From Rhodococcus sp. IEGM 1409 (GTDB lineage Bacteria; Actinomycetota; Actinomycetes; Mycobacteriales; Mycobacteriaceae): DNA of 64,000 bases. Within the stretch, counting starts at the first letter, position 1. Every line of letters begins with the position of its first letter. Position numbers and translations under genes: made by a program. The notes beneath the pieces were generated by a model. The model did no database searches, was not told the origin of the DNA, and saw only the letters and a program-made list of their open reading frames with translations. Below, in pieces: positions 26,080 to 34,489 of this stretch. The stretch is from NCBI RefSeq assembly GCF_030056735.1, contig NZ_JASHKN010000015.1, positions 44,221 to 108,220 on the forward strand. Direction: 5' to 3'.

Positions 26080-26122
26080 TTTCAGGAAACAGGGGTTGAC
26101 AACCGAGCCTCTTGGGGAAACC
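26080..26122 (+). promoter_or_regulatory. Promoter region of the ureohydrolase with two candidate XRE sites
   Basis: CTTTCAGGAAACAGG (26080-26094) and CTTGGGGAAACC (26111-26122) repeat the GGAAAC core about 30 bp apart, roughly three helical turns. The first is the reverse complement of the motif upstream of the amidase. TTGACA at 26096-26101 could be a -35 element; I cannot fix the -10. Confidence 0.45.
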
Positions 26123-26194
26123 ATACTTGCTCAGAGAGCTACATCACTGAAGGGCGCCCGGTGTGCGCCGAATCGAGAGCAGGGACCTCTGCAC

Positions 26195-27151
26195 ATGGCT
26201 ACCAACAACCCCGGATCGTTCATCGGACCCGTCGACGCCACGCGCGTCCCCCGCTACGCCGAGCCGACCACTTTTGCGCGTCTTCCACGCCTGGACGAGG
26301 TCTCGCGCGCCGACGTGACCATCCTCGGCATTCCTTTCGATTCGGGTGTCAGCTACCGCCCCGGCGCTCGTTTCGGCCCGGGCCACATCCGCGCTGCGTC
26401 GAAGCTGCTGCGTCCGTACAACCCCGCGCTCAAGGTCTCCCCCTTCGCCAACCAGCAGGTTGCCGATTTCGGTGACATCGGCGTCAACCCCTTCGACATT
26501 CAGGAAGCTCTCACGACGGTTCAGTCCGCCGTCACCGACCTGCGTGCCGACGGTTCATCTGTGCTCACGCTCGGCGGCGACCACACCATCGCACTGCCGA
26601 TCCTGCGCTCACTGGCCCGCGATCACGGCCCGATCGCCGTCCTGCACTTCGACGCTCACCTCGACACCTGGGACACCTACTTCGGTCAGCCCTTCACCCA
26701 CGGCACCCCCTTCCGCCGCGCCAGCGAAGAGGGCCTGATCGACATGGAGCGCTCGCAGCACATCGGTATCCGTGGACCGCTCTACAGCGAGAAAGACCTC
26801 GAAGACGACCGCGTCCTCGGCTTCCAGGTCATCCGCAGTGACGACTACGAGGTCGACGGTGTCGCCAGCATCGTCGAGCGCATGCGCAAGCGCCTCGACG
26901 GTGGTCCGGTGTACGTCTCCGTCGACATCGACGTGCTCGATCCCGCCCACGCCCCGGGTACCGGAACACCCGAAGCGGGCGGCATGACCTCTCGCGAATT
27001 GTTGAACACACTGCGCGGATTGGTGGGACTCAACGTGGTCGGCGCCGACATCGTCGAGGTAGCGCCGGCGTATGACCACGCCGAGATCACCGGTATCGCA
27101 GCGGCTCACGTCGCTTACGAGTTGCTGTCGGTACTCGCACTCAATCGCTGA
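26195..27151 (+). CDS. Ureohydrolase (guanidinobutyrase/agmatinase family)
   Basis: The protein has 318 residues from the ATG at 26195. The binuclear Mn2+ ligands are complete: [10 protein letters not shown] (His130), FDAHLDTWD (Asp153, His155, Asp157) and [22 protein letters not shown] (Asp244, Asp246). The family removes urea from agmatine, guanidinobutyrate or related guanidino compounds. Next to a basic-amino-acid monooxygenase and amidase, and with gabTD nearby, 4-guanidinobutyrate to GABA plus urea is the most coherent role. Agmatinase or proclavaminate-type activity cannot be excluded. The 3' end overlaps the convergent methyltransferase by 37 bases. Confidence 0.88.
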   Translation: MATNNPGSFIGPVDATRVPRYAEPTTFARLPRLDEVSRADVTILGIPFDSGVSYRPGARFGPGHIRAASKLLRPYNPALKVSPFANQQVADFGDIGVNPFDIQEALTTVQSAVTDLRADGSSVLTLGGDHTIALPILRSLARDHGPIAVLHFDAHLDTWDTYFGQPFTHGTPFRRASEEGLIDMERSQHIGIRGPLYSEKDLEDDRVLGFQVIRSDDYEVDGVASIVERMRKRLDGGPVYVSVDIDVLDPAHAPGTGTPEAGGMTSRELLNTLRGLVGLNVVGADIVEVAPAYDHAEITGIAAAHVAYELLSVLALNR

Positions 27152-27789
27152 AGCAGCACAACGGTATCCGTGGTGTGATGCATCTCGGGGTTCGCGGGAA
27201 GATCACGTTCCCGCGACTCCGAGACCAACACCTTCCAGCCATCAGTGAACAGCGACTCCACATATTCCGGGGTATGCAGCATGGCCCGATGATGCTCGGT
27301 GGGCGACTCGTGGGGCGAGTGGCCCACGATCAGCAGATGCCCCTCCGGCGCGACCAGATCACCGAGCGCCCGGAACAATTCCCCGCGCGCAGGTTCGAGC
27401 ATGTGGAAGAACTGCGCGGACACCAGATCGAACGAGCGACCCTGCGGATCCCACTTCGTCAGATCGGCTTCCAGCCATTCGATGTCGACACCCTCGCCCT
27501 CGATGTGAGCCTGGGCGCGGCCGAGTGCAACCGACGAGATGTCGGTGCCGGTGACCTTCCACCCGCGACGCGCCAACCACAAGGCGTCAGCGCCTTCGCC
27601 GCAACCGACGTCCAGTGCGGTGCCCGGCTCGAGGTCGGAGGCCTCGGCAATCAACTGTGGGTTGGGGTTTCCGCTCCACCGCGCCGGGCGTTCCTCGTAC
27701 AGCGAGTTCCAGAACTGTGCGTCCGCCTTGGCGTACGGATTCTCGGTGGTTTCAGAGTTTTCGTGGTGATCGTGGTGTTCGTGGCTCAT
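27115..27789 (-). CDS. Class I SAM-dependent methyltransferase
   Basis: The protein has 224 residues from the ATG at 27789. It has an unusual His-rich N-terminus ([12 protein letters not shown]) followed by [21 protein letters not shown] and the SAM motif [28 protein letters not shown], with [10 protein letters not shown] and [12 protein letters not shown] as post-motifs. The layout resembles TehB-like and other small-molecule methyltransferases; the substrate is unknown. The His stretch may bind metal. It overlaps the convergent ureohydrolase. Confidence 0.82.
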   Translation of the reverse strand: MSHEHHDHHENSETTENPYAKADAQFWNSLYEERPARWSGNPNPQLIAEASDLEPGTALDVGCGEGADALWLARRGWKVTGTDISSVALGRAQAHIEGEGVDIEWLEADLTKWDPQGRSFDLVSAQFFHMLEPARGELFRALGDLVAPEGHLLIVGHSPHESPTEHHRAMLHTPEYVESLFTDGWKVLVSESRERDLPANPEMHHTTDTVVLLQRLSASTDSNS

Positions 27790-28127
27790 GCACCCAGGAT
27801 GAACGACCTTCCACAACTCACGCAACCTTCTTTGCCGAAACAGCAACTTCTCCATTTCGATGCTCTGCTAACGCCACGCTTCGTGACAGGTGGATTTCCC
27901 GTGTTTCGTTGCCTTTCAAGAAGCCGGACCGCCGTGGATCGTTTCTCGACTCGCCGTGAGCCAGACTGGTTCATCACCCCGGTTCTCGTGAAATCGGACA
28001 AAAATCCGCCCCTTTTTCGTGAAGATCGACCGAGATGCCCGTCACGTCCTACGCCAAGATTTAGCGGTCACACTCGACCGCGCCCTCTCGAATTTCGCTC
28101 GGGCCCTGGCTCCTTCACGGAGGCACA
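27790..28127 (+). other. Intergenic region, no gene seen
   Basis: These 338 bases separate the methyltransferase from the binding-protein gene. The frames here are short and not protein-like. CACGGAGG just before 28128 is the ribosome site of the next gene. I see no clear operator. Confidence 0.5.
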
Positions 28128-29729
28128 ATGAAACACCGCTCCTATTCGGCACTTGCAACGGCCGCGGGGCTCGCACTCGTGTTGTCGGCTTGCAGCTCGG
28201 GAGGCACGTCCTCGGGCTCCGACGGCGGTGAACCTCTGACAGACGGAACCTTCCGTTATGCGTTGCAAGCCGATCCGGGTGCACTCAACCCGATCATGTC
28301 CGGCTCCGCGGCAACCGCTGACATCTCGAGGCTGGCCTACGACTCCCTGGTCTACCAGGATCCGGACACCAGTGAATTCAAACCGTGGTTGGCCGAGAAA
28401 TGGGAAGAGACGCCGACCTCCGCATCCTTCACCATTCGTGAAGGTGTGACCTGTACCGACGGGTCGACGCTGACCGCACAGACCGTCGCGAACAACATCA
28501 ACTTCGTGGCCGATCCGGCCAACGGTTCACAACAGCGCGGCACTACGGTCCCCGTAGGCGCTTCGGCGACTGCCGATCCCGCGACCCGAACCATCACGGT
28601 CACCACTCCGGCGCCGAGCCCCTTCCTCCTCCTCACAGTCAGTCGCCTCCCGATCATGTGCGACGCCGGACTCGCGGACCCGACCGCCTCGAACAAGAAG
28701 TCTCTCGGTTCCGGGATGTTCGAAGTCACCGAAGTCGCCGCCAACGACCACTACACGTTCGAGCGTCGTGACGGCTACAACTGGGGCCCCGACGACACCA
28801 CCTCCGACACTCCGGGCGTCCCCAAGACCGTCATCGCTGTCATGGCGCCCAATGTCAGCACCGCCGCAAACCAGCTCCTCTCAGGCGAACTCAACGCATC
28901 TCCGATCGCCGGTCCGGACAAGGACCGGATCGAAGCCGCCAATTTCGCCTCGATCAATCGCCCGATGCCGTCCGGTCAGATGTACTTCAACCAGATCGCG
29001 AACAATCCCACCAGCGATCCCGCCGTTCGCAAAGCATTCATCCAGGGAGTCAATCTCGACGATCTGGCAGAAGTTATCACTGCCGGCCAGGGCACCCGCG
29101 CAACAAGTCTCGTCGGCGTAGAGCCCCGCGCCTGCGTGTACGACTCCGTCACCGGCAACATTCCGGACTACGACGTCAGCGCAGCGAAGGCTACCTTGGA
29201 TGCGGCCGGTTGGACCGCCGGCTCGGACGGAAAACGAAGCAAGGACGGAAACCCGTTGACACTCCGCCTCCTCTACGCCGCCGGCGAAGATGCTCGCAGC
29301 GCGGCAGCCGAACTCGCTCAGTCTGCATGGTCCGATCTAGGCGCCACCGTCGAGGTGACGGGAGCAGACCAGAACAAGGTTGTCGACGTCATGCTCAGCG
29401 GTAAAGACAACAATCAATGGGACATCGCGTGGATCCAGATCAACAACTCGATTCCCAGCGGGTTCACTCCGTTCTTCACCGGGCCCGCTCCGGCAGCTGG
29501 TAAGAATTTCTCTTCGATCAACAACCCCGCCTACGAAGCTGCAGTTGCCAAGGCCTCCGGTTTGACCGGCGACGCAGCGTGCGCAGAGTGGGCAGACGCC
29601 GAATCGCAGATCACCAAAACGGTGTCCGCGGTGCCGTTTGCAAATACGAACTTGAGCTTCTACTTCAACAAGGCCGGGCTCGCATTCGGTAAGTCCTTCA
29701 TCGGGTCTGCACTGCGTCTCTACCAGTAG
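28128..29729 (+). CDS. Peptide/solute-binding lipoprotein (SBP family 5)
   Basis: The 533-residue protein has a lipoprotein signal ending in LVLSACSSG (lipid-modified Cys at about 22). The SBP_bac_5 fold is visible: FRYALQADPGALNPIMSGSAATADISRLAYDSLVY, FKPWLAEKWEETPTSASFTIREGVTCTDGSTLTAQTV, and a C-terminal NFSSINNPAYEAAVAKA..VSAVPFANTNLSFYF. It would capture peptides or similar solutes outside the membrane for an ABC importer. No permease or ATPase gene lies next to it, so it must share a distant transporter or act alone. Confidence 0.88.
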   Translation: MKHRSYSALATAAGLALVLSACSSGGTSSGSDGGEPLTDGTFRYALQADPGALNPIMSGSAATADISRLAYDSLVYQDPDTSEFKPWLAEKWEETPTSASFTIREGVTCTDGSTLTAQTVANNINFVADPANGSQQRGTTVPVGASATADPATRTITVTTPAPSPFLLLTVSRLPIMCDAGLADPTASNKKSLGSGMFEVTEVAANDHYTFERRDGYNWGPDDTTSDTPGVPKTVIAVMAPNVSTAANQLLSGELNASPIAGPDKDRIEAANFASINRPMPSGQMYFNQIANNPTSDPAVRKAFIQGVNLDDLAEVITAGQGTRATSLVGVEPRACVYDSVTGNIPDYDVSAAKATLDAAGWTAGSDGKRSKDGNPLTLRLLYAAGEDARSAAAELAQSAWSDLGATVEVTGADQNKVVDVMLSGKDNNQWDIAWIQINNSIPSGFTPFFTGPAPAAGKNFSSINNPAYEAAVAKASGLTGDAACAEWADAESQITKTVSAVPFANTNLSFYFNKAGLAFGKSFIGSALRLYQ

Positions 29730-29749
29730 TCCGATCGACCCCTGTCCGT

Positions 29750-29792
29750 CAACGAGATACGTCAGATCAGTGTGATCTGGCGTATCTCGTTG
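29750..29792. terminator. Hairpin between convergent genes
   Basis: Two 20-base arms beginning CAACGAGATACG (29750) and ending CGTATCTCGTTG (29792) pair with one wobble around GTG. The stop codon of the convergent PTPS-like gene is inside the hairpin. It probably terminates transcription in both directions. Confidence 0.75.
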
Positions 29793-30147
29793 CCACACCT
29801 ATTGTCTCGTTGTCGAGCTCGACGTACGTCAGCTGAGGAATGCTGGACGCAAGTTCAGTGAAAGCCCACTTCGCAATGTTCTCGAATGACGGACGGAAAT
29901 CGAGAATCTCCGGCCAGACACCGCTCGCCAATCGCTCGGCACATCGATCGACGGACTCGTCCAGAGCGTCCGTGTCGACAAACCATCCACGTTCTCCGAG
30001 TTGGTCGTCCTCGAACGAGAACGCCACTCGCATCGTCACGCGAAATCCCTCGGCAGGCATCAGCGGCGGCAGATTCTTCGCATCCCGAACCGGTGCCGGA
30101 AGCCCTTGCCTCACAGCGAATGTACGACGGATCTCGATACTGAACAT
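29767..30147 (-). CDS. PTPS/QueD-like (T-fold) protein lacking zinc ligands
   Basis: The protein has 126 residues from the ATG at 30147; an ATG at 30171 is an alternative start. It follows the 6-pyruvoyl-tetrahydropterin synthase/QueD pattern: FSIEIRRTF, FRVTMRVAFSFEDD, GWFVDTDALDESVDRCAERL, FRPSFENIAKWAFTELASSIPQLTYVELDNETIGVATRY. The SFENIAKW and final VELDNET-type segments align well with QueD. However, the three zinc-binding histidines and catalytic Cys/His of true PTPS/QueD enzymes are absent, so it is unlikely to make the usual pterin product. The function is unknown. Confidence 0.65.
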   Translation of the reverse strand: MFSIEIRRTFAVRQGLPAPVRDAKNLPPLMPAEGFRVTMRVAFSFEDDQLGERGWFVDTDALDESVDRCAERLASGVWPEILDFRPSFENIAKWAFTELASSIPQLTYVELDNETIGVATRYARSH

Positions 30148-30182
30148 GCCCGCCAAGGTATCAATGTTCATCGAGCACAGTT

Positions 30183-30311
30183 CTACGAGCGGACCAATCG
30201 CGCAATCGCGTCGTTCGCTTCTTCGATCTTCGCGTCCGCCTCGGGCCCACCGGCAACAGCGGCTTTGACGACGCGGTGGCCGATGTGGTCCTCGAGCCGG
30301 CCGATGGCCAA
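30183..30311 (-). pseudogene. Remnant of a CsoR-type metal-sensing repressor
   Basis: A 42-codon minus-strand fragment reads LAIGRLEDHIGHRVVKAAVAG followed by a helix ending EEANDAIARLVRS. This is the C-terminal third of CsoR/DUF156 repressors (L-L-x-D-H-x-x-H-C-V..., ...AIARLVRS). An in-frame TGA stands directly upstream and no N-terminal half is found in any frame. The conserved Cys of HCV is Arg here. A CsoR-like operator survives 1.2 kb away, so this is a decayed local regulator. Confidence 0.6.
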
Positions 30312-30412
30312 TCACTCGTGCAGCATGCATCGCCGGTCGGATCACTGCCTGGGGCGCTGCTTGGAGCACTGCCAACTTCTGTCGCTTCCAACATTCGATG
30401 CCCTCCTGTTCG

Positions 30413-30580
30413 TCAACGCGTGACGTCGCAACAATTCTCATTTCCGGGGCGATGTGCGGATACTCTTCGGCTTCCATTGCCCTGCAGAGCAATCACTGCG
30501 CACATCGCCACGCACTTCGCTACTGCACGAACAGATGGGTGCATAGCGATCGCCCATGCCCGATTGGCCGTTGCCGGCAT
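30413..30580 (-). CDS. Small unknown ORF with strong ribosome site
   Basis: A 55-residue ORF starts at the ATG at 30580 with GGAGG six bases before it. The peptide has one hydrophobic stretch (VRAVAKCVAMCAVIAL) and a Cys-rich, basic tail. I recognise no family. It may be a genuine small membrane peptide or the start of a decayed gene, since it sits beside the CsoR remnant. Confidence 0.3.
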   Translation of the reverse strand: MPATANRAWAIAMHPSVRAVAKCVAMCAVIALQGNGSRRVSAHRPGNENCCDVTR

Positions 30581-30644
30581 ACTGTCCTCCAGTTCTTAGG
30601 TGGCGTCTTTCCTCTACGGCGTTGCTGCGAAACGCATTCGGATC

Positions 30645-31391
30645 TCAGTGCCCGTGGTGCGCGTAATGCGCGTGTTCGGACACAGGCGTGGTCGCGCTGT
30701 CGGCAGTCAGTGTGAATTCCGCCGTACGCACCACCCCGTCGTGTTTGAAGTCCAAGAACAATCGGTAATCCTCGGCACTCGGCATGTTGGCGTAGAAGGT
30801 GATTGCCGGTCCAGCCGGCGTGACACCGTCACCGGGATGGCCGTCCGGATGGACATGGAGATATGCGAGGTCGGAGGCGCGCAACGCGACCAGATGCCCG
30901 TATGCGGCAAGATAGGACTCCACGTCTGTGACTGGGATTCCGTCACGACTGACCGAGAGTGTGAGCTTCGATGTCTGACCTGCATGGGCTGCGCCTTCAA
31001 TCGAGACGGTATAGCCGTCGACCGTCGTGGCGGTAGCAGCGGCAGGCAACGGCCGAGGTTCATAGAGGCCAGCGACGCGAACATCCGCACTCAGCGTGAT
31101 TCCGTCACCGCCGTCCGGGGTGAAGTCGACGAAAACTCGATAGCCTCCCGAATGATCGAAATCAACTGACACATACCAGTTTCCGTACTCGTCCAATTCG
31201 GGATGCACGTGCTGGAACCCGGTCAGATCCAGACCGACGACGATCAGATGTAGCTGCTTGTCGTGGGTGTCCGCGTACCGAATCAGCGGCGTTCCGGCTG
31301 AATCCAGGATCCGGAATTGCAGAGGTACATTGCTGCCGACAGCCGCCTCCGACGTTGCCAATTCCAGCGTGTAGCCGTTCTTGCTGAACAT
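30645..31391 (-). CDS. Metal-binding-type secreted protein lacking its signal region
   Basis: The frame gives 248 residues from the ATG at 31391 (MFSKNGYTLELATSEAAVGS), with GGAGGG close before it; a TTG at 31403 is also possible. It matches a common actinobacterial exported protein found in copper loci: LQFRILDSAGTPLIRYADTHDKQLHLIVVGLDLTGFQHVHPELDEYGNW, a second domain with LAYLHVHPDGHPGDG, and a His-rich end (SEHAHYAHHGH). Family members normally begin with a signal peptide and His-rich spacer. Here those are missing, so the product would stay cytosolic unless the start is damaged. A CsoR-type box lies 93 bases upstream. Confidence 0.7.
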   Translation of the reverse strand: MFSKNGYTLELATSEAAVGSNVPLQFRILDSAGTPLIRYADTHDKQLHLIVVGLDLTGFQHVHPELDEYGNWYVSVDFDHSGGYRVFVDFTPDGGDGITLSADVRVAGLYEPRPLPAAATATTVDGYTVSIEGAAHAGQTSKLTLSVSRDGIPVTDVESYLAAYGHLVALRASDLAYLHVHPDGHPGDGVTPAGPAITFYANMPSAEDYRLFLDFKHDGVVRTAEFTLTADSATTPVSEHAHYAHHGH

Positions 31392-31483
31392 CTTGCCCTC
31401 CAAAGCTCAGGTCGGCAGCACTTCCGTTGCCGTCTGCGTTGGGTTCCACACTCCTTGAAGTCGAACTTATTGCAATTTCTACC

Positions 31484-31500
31484 ATACCCCCCTAGGGTAT
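31484..31500. promoter_or_regulatory. CsoR/RicR-type copper operator
   Basis: ATACCC-ccctA-GGGTAT (ATACCCCCCTAGGGTAT) is a near-perfect palindrome of the kind bound by CsoR-family repressors (TACCC...GGGTA). It lies upstream of the metal-binding protein on the minus strand and of the MFS gene on the plus strand. Confidence 0.65.
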
Positions 31501-31545
31501 CTAACGACCTACTCAAGTACTTTGAATTCACTCGAAGGAGATCCG

Positions 31546-31692
31546 ATGCGCACCCACGTCGAGCGCCGGCCGAATGAGTTCGAAACGCGTTATTTCCCTC
31601 CATATTTCGTCGCAGCTCTGCATCGATGTCGCAGCAGCTCGTTTACGACGCCCCCTGACCAGACAAACATCACCTATACCCCGTACAGGTAA
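31546..31692 (+). CDS. Possible 48-residue upstream ORF of the MFS gene
   Basis: The ATG at 31546 has GAAGGAGA six bases before it and the ORF runs for 48 codons (MRTHVERRPNEFETRYFPPY...). Its TAA lies ten bases before the MFS start, inside the MFS ribosome site. Position and spacing suggest a translated leader coupled to the transporter. The sequence matches no family I know. Confidence 0.35.
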   Translation: MRTHVERRPNEFETRYFPPYFVAALHRCRSSSFTTPPDQTNITYTPYR

Positions 31693-31702
31693 GGAACTCA
31701 GA

Positions 31703-33133
31703 ATGTCCACACAACCGCAGTCCACACGTAAGTGGTGGGCGTTGGCGTTGATCGCCGCCGCTCAGTTCATGGTCATCATGGACACCTCGATCATCGGTGT
31801 CGCTCTCCCCCAGATGCAGAGCGATCTCGGCTTCTCCCAGGAAGGCCTGACCTGGGTCTTCAATGCATACGTCATCGCATTCGGTGGGCTACTCCTCCTC
31901 GGCGGGCGCCTGTCCGACCTCTTCGGCGCCCGCCGAGTATTCACCGCCGGTTGGCTGATCCTGCTGATCGGTTCCGTTGTCGCCGGTGCCGCCGGTAACG
32001 TCGCCGTCGAACTTGCGGGCCGCGCAGTTCAAGGTGCAGGCGCCGCACTCATCGCGCCGTCGGCGCTCACCCTGCTGATGATGCTGTTCGGCAGCACGCA
32101 AAAGGAAATGACCAAGGCACTGTCCATCTACGGCGCTGCCGCCCCGGCGGGCGGTACGGCCGGCGTGTTCCTCGGCGGCGTCATCACCGAATACACCAGC
32201 TGGCCTTGGGTTTTCTACCTCAACATTCCCATCGCAGTCATCGCCTTGATCGCCATTCCCTTCCTGATGCCGAACGCACCGGCACGTACCGGGTCGATCG
32301 ACTTCCTCGGCGCACTGGCGGTCACCGCGGGCCTCGCTGTCGGAGTCTTCGGCATCGTCAGGGCGCCTGACGTCGGTTGGGGATCCGGGCAGACGTGGCT
32401 GGCGCTCGCGGTATCGGCCGCTTTGTTGGGTGCATTCGTGTTGATCCAGTCCAAGCGTCGGGAGCCACTGGTGCGTCTGGGAATCTTCAAGGCGCCCAAC
32501 CTCGGTGCCGCGAACATCGCTCAGCTCGTCCTCGGCGCCGCCTGGATACCGATGTGGTTCTTCCTGAACCTGTACCTGCAGCAAGTACTCGGATACAGCG
32601 CCTTCCCCGCCGGCGCGGCTCTGCTGCCGATGACGATCTTCGTCATGCTCGGCATGATCGTCGTGGCACCACGGGCCATGGCGCGCTTCGGCGCAAAATC
32701 GATGATCGTAGCCGGATTGCTGGTCCTGGGAATAGGTTTGGGATGGATGTCGTTGATCCGGCCCACCGGTAACTTCTGGGTCGACGTACTGCCGGCGTCG
32801 CTGGTGGCTGCGGCAGGTATGACGCTGGCGTTCATTCCCTCACTCGGTACGGCGATTTCGGCCGCACGCCCGGAAGAAGGCGGATTGGCTTCCGGCATCG
32901 TCAATGTCAGTTACCAGGTCGGCTCGGCTGTCGGTCTCGCGGTGATGACCGCGATCGCAGCGGTGTTCGGAGCTGATCAACTCGGTGACCTGACCGAGTT
33001 GACGAACGGGTTCTCCGCAGTGTTCATCGGTGCAGCCGTCATCGCAGTGGTGGGCGCGGGAATCACCGCGGTAGTGATGCAGTCACCTAAGGTCGAAGAG
33101 CCTCGAACCGTTAAGTCCACCGTCAATTCTTGA
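31703..33133 (+). CDS. MFS drug exporter, DHA2 (14-TM) family
   Basis: The 476-residue protein starts at the ATG at 31703 (AAGGAA upstream). It has about 14 membrane helices and the DHA2 motifs DTSIIGVALPQMQSDLGFS, GGRLSDLFGARRVF (motif A) and GRAVQGAGAALIAPSALTLL (motif C-like region). Such proton-driven exporters expel hydrophobic drugs or dyes. It is followed by a hairpin and an AhpD-like gene. A small upstream ORF may modulate translation. Confidence 0.9.
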   Translation: MSTQPQSTRKWWALALIAAAQFMVIMDTSIIGVALPQMQSDLGFSQEGLTWVFNAYVIAFGGLLLLGGRLSDLFGARRVFTAGWLILLIGSVVAGAAGNVAVELAGRAVQGAGAALIAPSALTLLMMLFGSTQKEMTKALSIYGAAAPAGGTAGVFLGGVITEYTSWPWVFYLNIPIAVIALIAIPFLMPNAPARTGSIDFLGALAVTAGLAVGVFGIVRAPDVGWGSGQTWLALAVSAALLGAFVLIQSKRREPLVRLGIFKAPNLGAANIAQLVLGAAWIPMWFFLNLYLQQVLGYSAFPAGAALLPMTIFVMLGMIVVAPRAMARFGAKSMIVAGLLVLGIGLGWMSLIRPTGNFWVDVLPASLVAAAGMTLAFIPSLGTAISAARPEEGGLASGIVNVSYQVGSAVGLAVMTAIAAVFGADQLGDLTELTNGFSAVFIGAAVIAVVGAGITAVVMQSPKVEEPRTVKSTVNS

Positions 33134-33140
33134 CCAACTT

Positions 33141-33184
33141 CGGTGGTGGGTTCAGCCGGCGACCGCCCGCCGAACCCACCACCG
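33141..33184 (+). terminator. Hairpin after the MFS gene
   Basis: CGGTGGTGGGTTC (33141-33153) and GAACCCACCACCG (33172-33184) form a perfect 13-bp stem with an 18-base loop that itself contains GGCG/CGCC pairing. No T-run follows, so termination may be partial. Confidence 0.55.
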
Positions 33185-33206
33185 TCGGAACCACTTAGGA
33201 CTCCTC

Positions 33207-33734
33207 ATGCCGCGCCTTGCATCTCTCACACCGGCCACCGCTGTCGGTGCATCGAAAGACCTTCTCACCGAACTCGTCGATCGTCACGGACAGGTCGGTG
33301 ACATGGTCGGCACGATGGCTCATTCGCCCGCCGTACTAGGCGGCTACCTGCAGCTCAGCCGGGCAATGAAGCGAGCGAAGTTGAACCGCAAGATCAGCGA
33401 ACGAATCTCGATCGCTGTACAGGTCCAGCAAGGTTGCGCTGTTTGCCTCGAAGCCCACGTTGCAGCCGCGCACGCCAACGGCGTCGAGTCGGATGAGATC
33501 GAGCGTGCCCACGCGGGCACATCGGCCGATCCCGCAATCGCGGCAATGATCGACCTCGGACTTCGCGTCTACCGGGAACCTGCCTCGATTTCCGATGAAC
33601 ACATCGCAGGCCTTCGAGCGTACGGCTACGGTGATCGCGAGATCGCCGACGTAGTCGGGATCGTCTCGCTCAATGTCCTGACCGGAGCCTTCAATCTTCT
33701 CGCGGGATTGAACACACATGAATCGGGACGTTAG
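33207..33734 (+). CDS. Carboxymuconolactone decarboxylase/AhpD-like protein
   Basis: A 175-residue all-helical protein with the redox motif QQGCAVCLEAHVAAAHANG (about 76-94), the CxxC plus downstream His of the AhpD/CMD superfamily. The C-terminal part (REIADVVGIVSLNVLTGAFNLLAG) is the usual second helical pair. Members reduce peroxides or act as CMD-type decarboxylases; the CxxC favours a peroxidase-like role. It follows the MFS exporter and may be read with it. Confidence 0.85.
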   Translation: MPRLASLTPATAVGASKDLLTELVDRHGQVGDMVGTMAHSPAVLGGYLQLSRAMKRAKLNRKISERISIAVQVQQGCAVCLEAHVAAAHANGVESDEIERAHAGTSADPAIAAMIDLGLRVYREPASISDEHIAGLRAYGYGDREIADVVGIVSLNVLTGAFNLLAGLNTHESGR

Positions 33735-33738
33735 GACC

Positions 33739-34360
33739 GTGCCGGAACGGAACAGCATGCGTCTGTTCCTGATTCGAAGCTATCGCCTGCTCCTCAGCGC
33801 CCAGATCATCGCGCTGTTCGGCACCGGGTTGGTCGCCAAGCTGCGCCCACAGCATTCACACCCACGTTCCAGGCGGTCATCCCAGACATCGTGACCGACG
33901 CGGCCGATTTCACCCGCGCTGTCGCCATCGCAGGTCGCTTAACGATGGAAAGTCTGCTCAGCCCTGTTCTTGCCGCAGTCGCGTTGTCCTTCATGACGTT
34001 CAACCTGTTGTTCGTCGCCGCCTCCGTGGGCTTTGCTGTCTCGACGCTGCTCGTGCCGGCCACCCGAATCCCCAACGCTTGTAACAGCACTCACCGCAAG
34101 GCGTGGGATCGGATCGCGTCGGGAGTTCGAATCTTCGTGACCACCCCGCGACTGCGCGGCATCATGGCACTCAACCTCGTGGTGGCAGCAGCCGGCGCGA
34201 TCGTCGTGGTCAACACGGTCAACTACGTCCGCGACGAGCTCGGTGGAACCCAATCCGACGTGGCCTGGATGCTTGCCGCATCGGGCACCGGCACGTTGCT
34301 GACCGCGCTGCTTCTTCCACGCGTGATCTTCGACTGGTTCGGTGGGACTTCGATACGATG
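33739..34360 (+). pseudogene. Broken MFS transporter gene
   Basis: The start region encodes MRLFLIRSYRLLLSAQ and IIALFGTGLVAK, a typical MFS first helix. The frame then jumps: AFTPTFQAVIPDIVTDAADF, RLTMESLLSPVLAAVALSF and SGVRIFVTTPRLRG belong to the later part of the same kind of protein in another frame, and the helices between are missing. After VIFDWFGG the reading again loses homology. The pieces resemble MFS_3/EntS-like exporters. An internal deletion and a lost 3' end make function unlikely. Confidence 0.7.
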
Positions 34361-34489
34361 CGCCACGGCCGTGCCAGTTCGCCGGACTCGGCACCTGGAC
34401 CGCAGACCATGTCTCCTCCTGCGTTGGATCCAGAAGGCGATCCCGTCTTGCTCTCGCAAGCGGCCTGCAGCCCGTCCGACTGCCCATAC

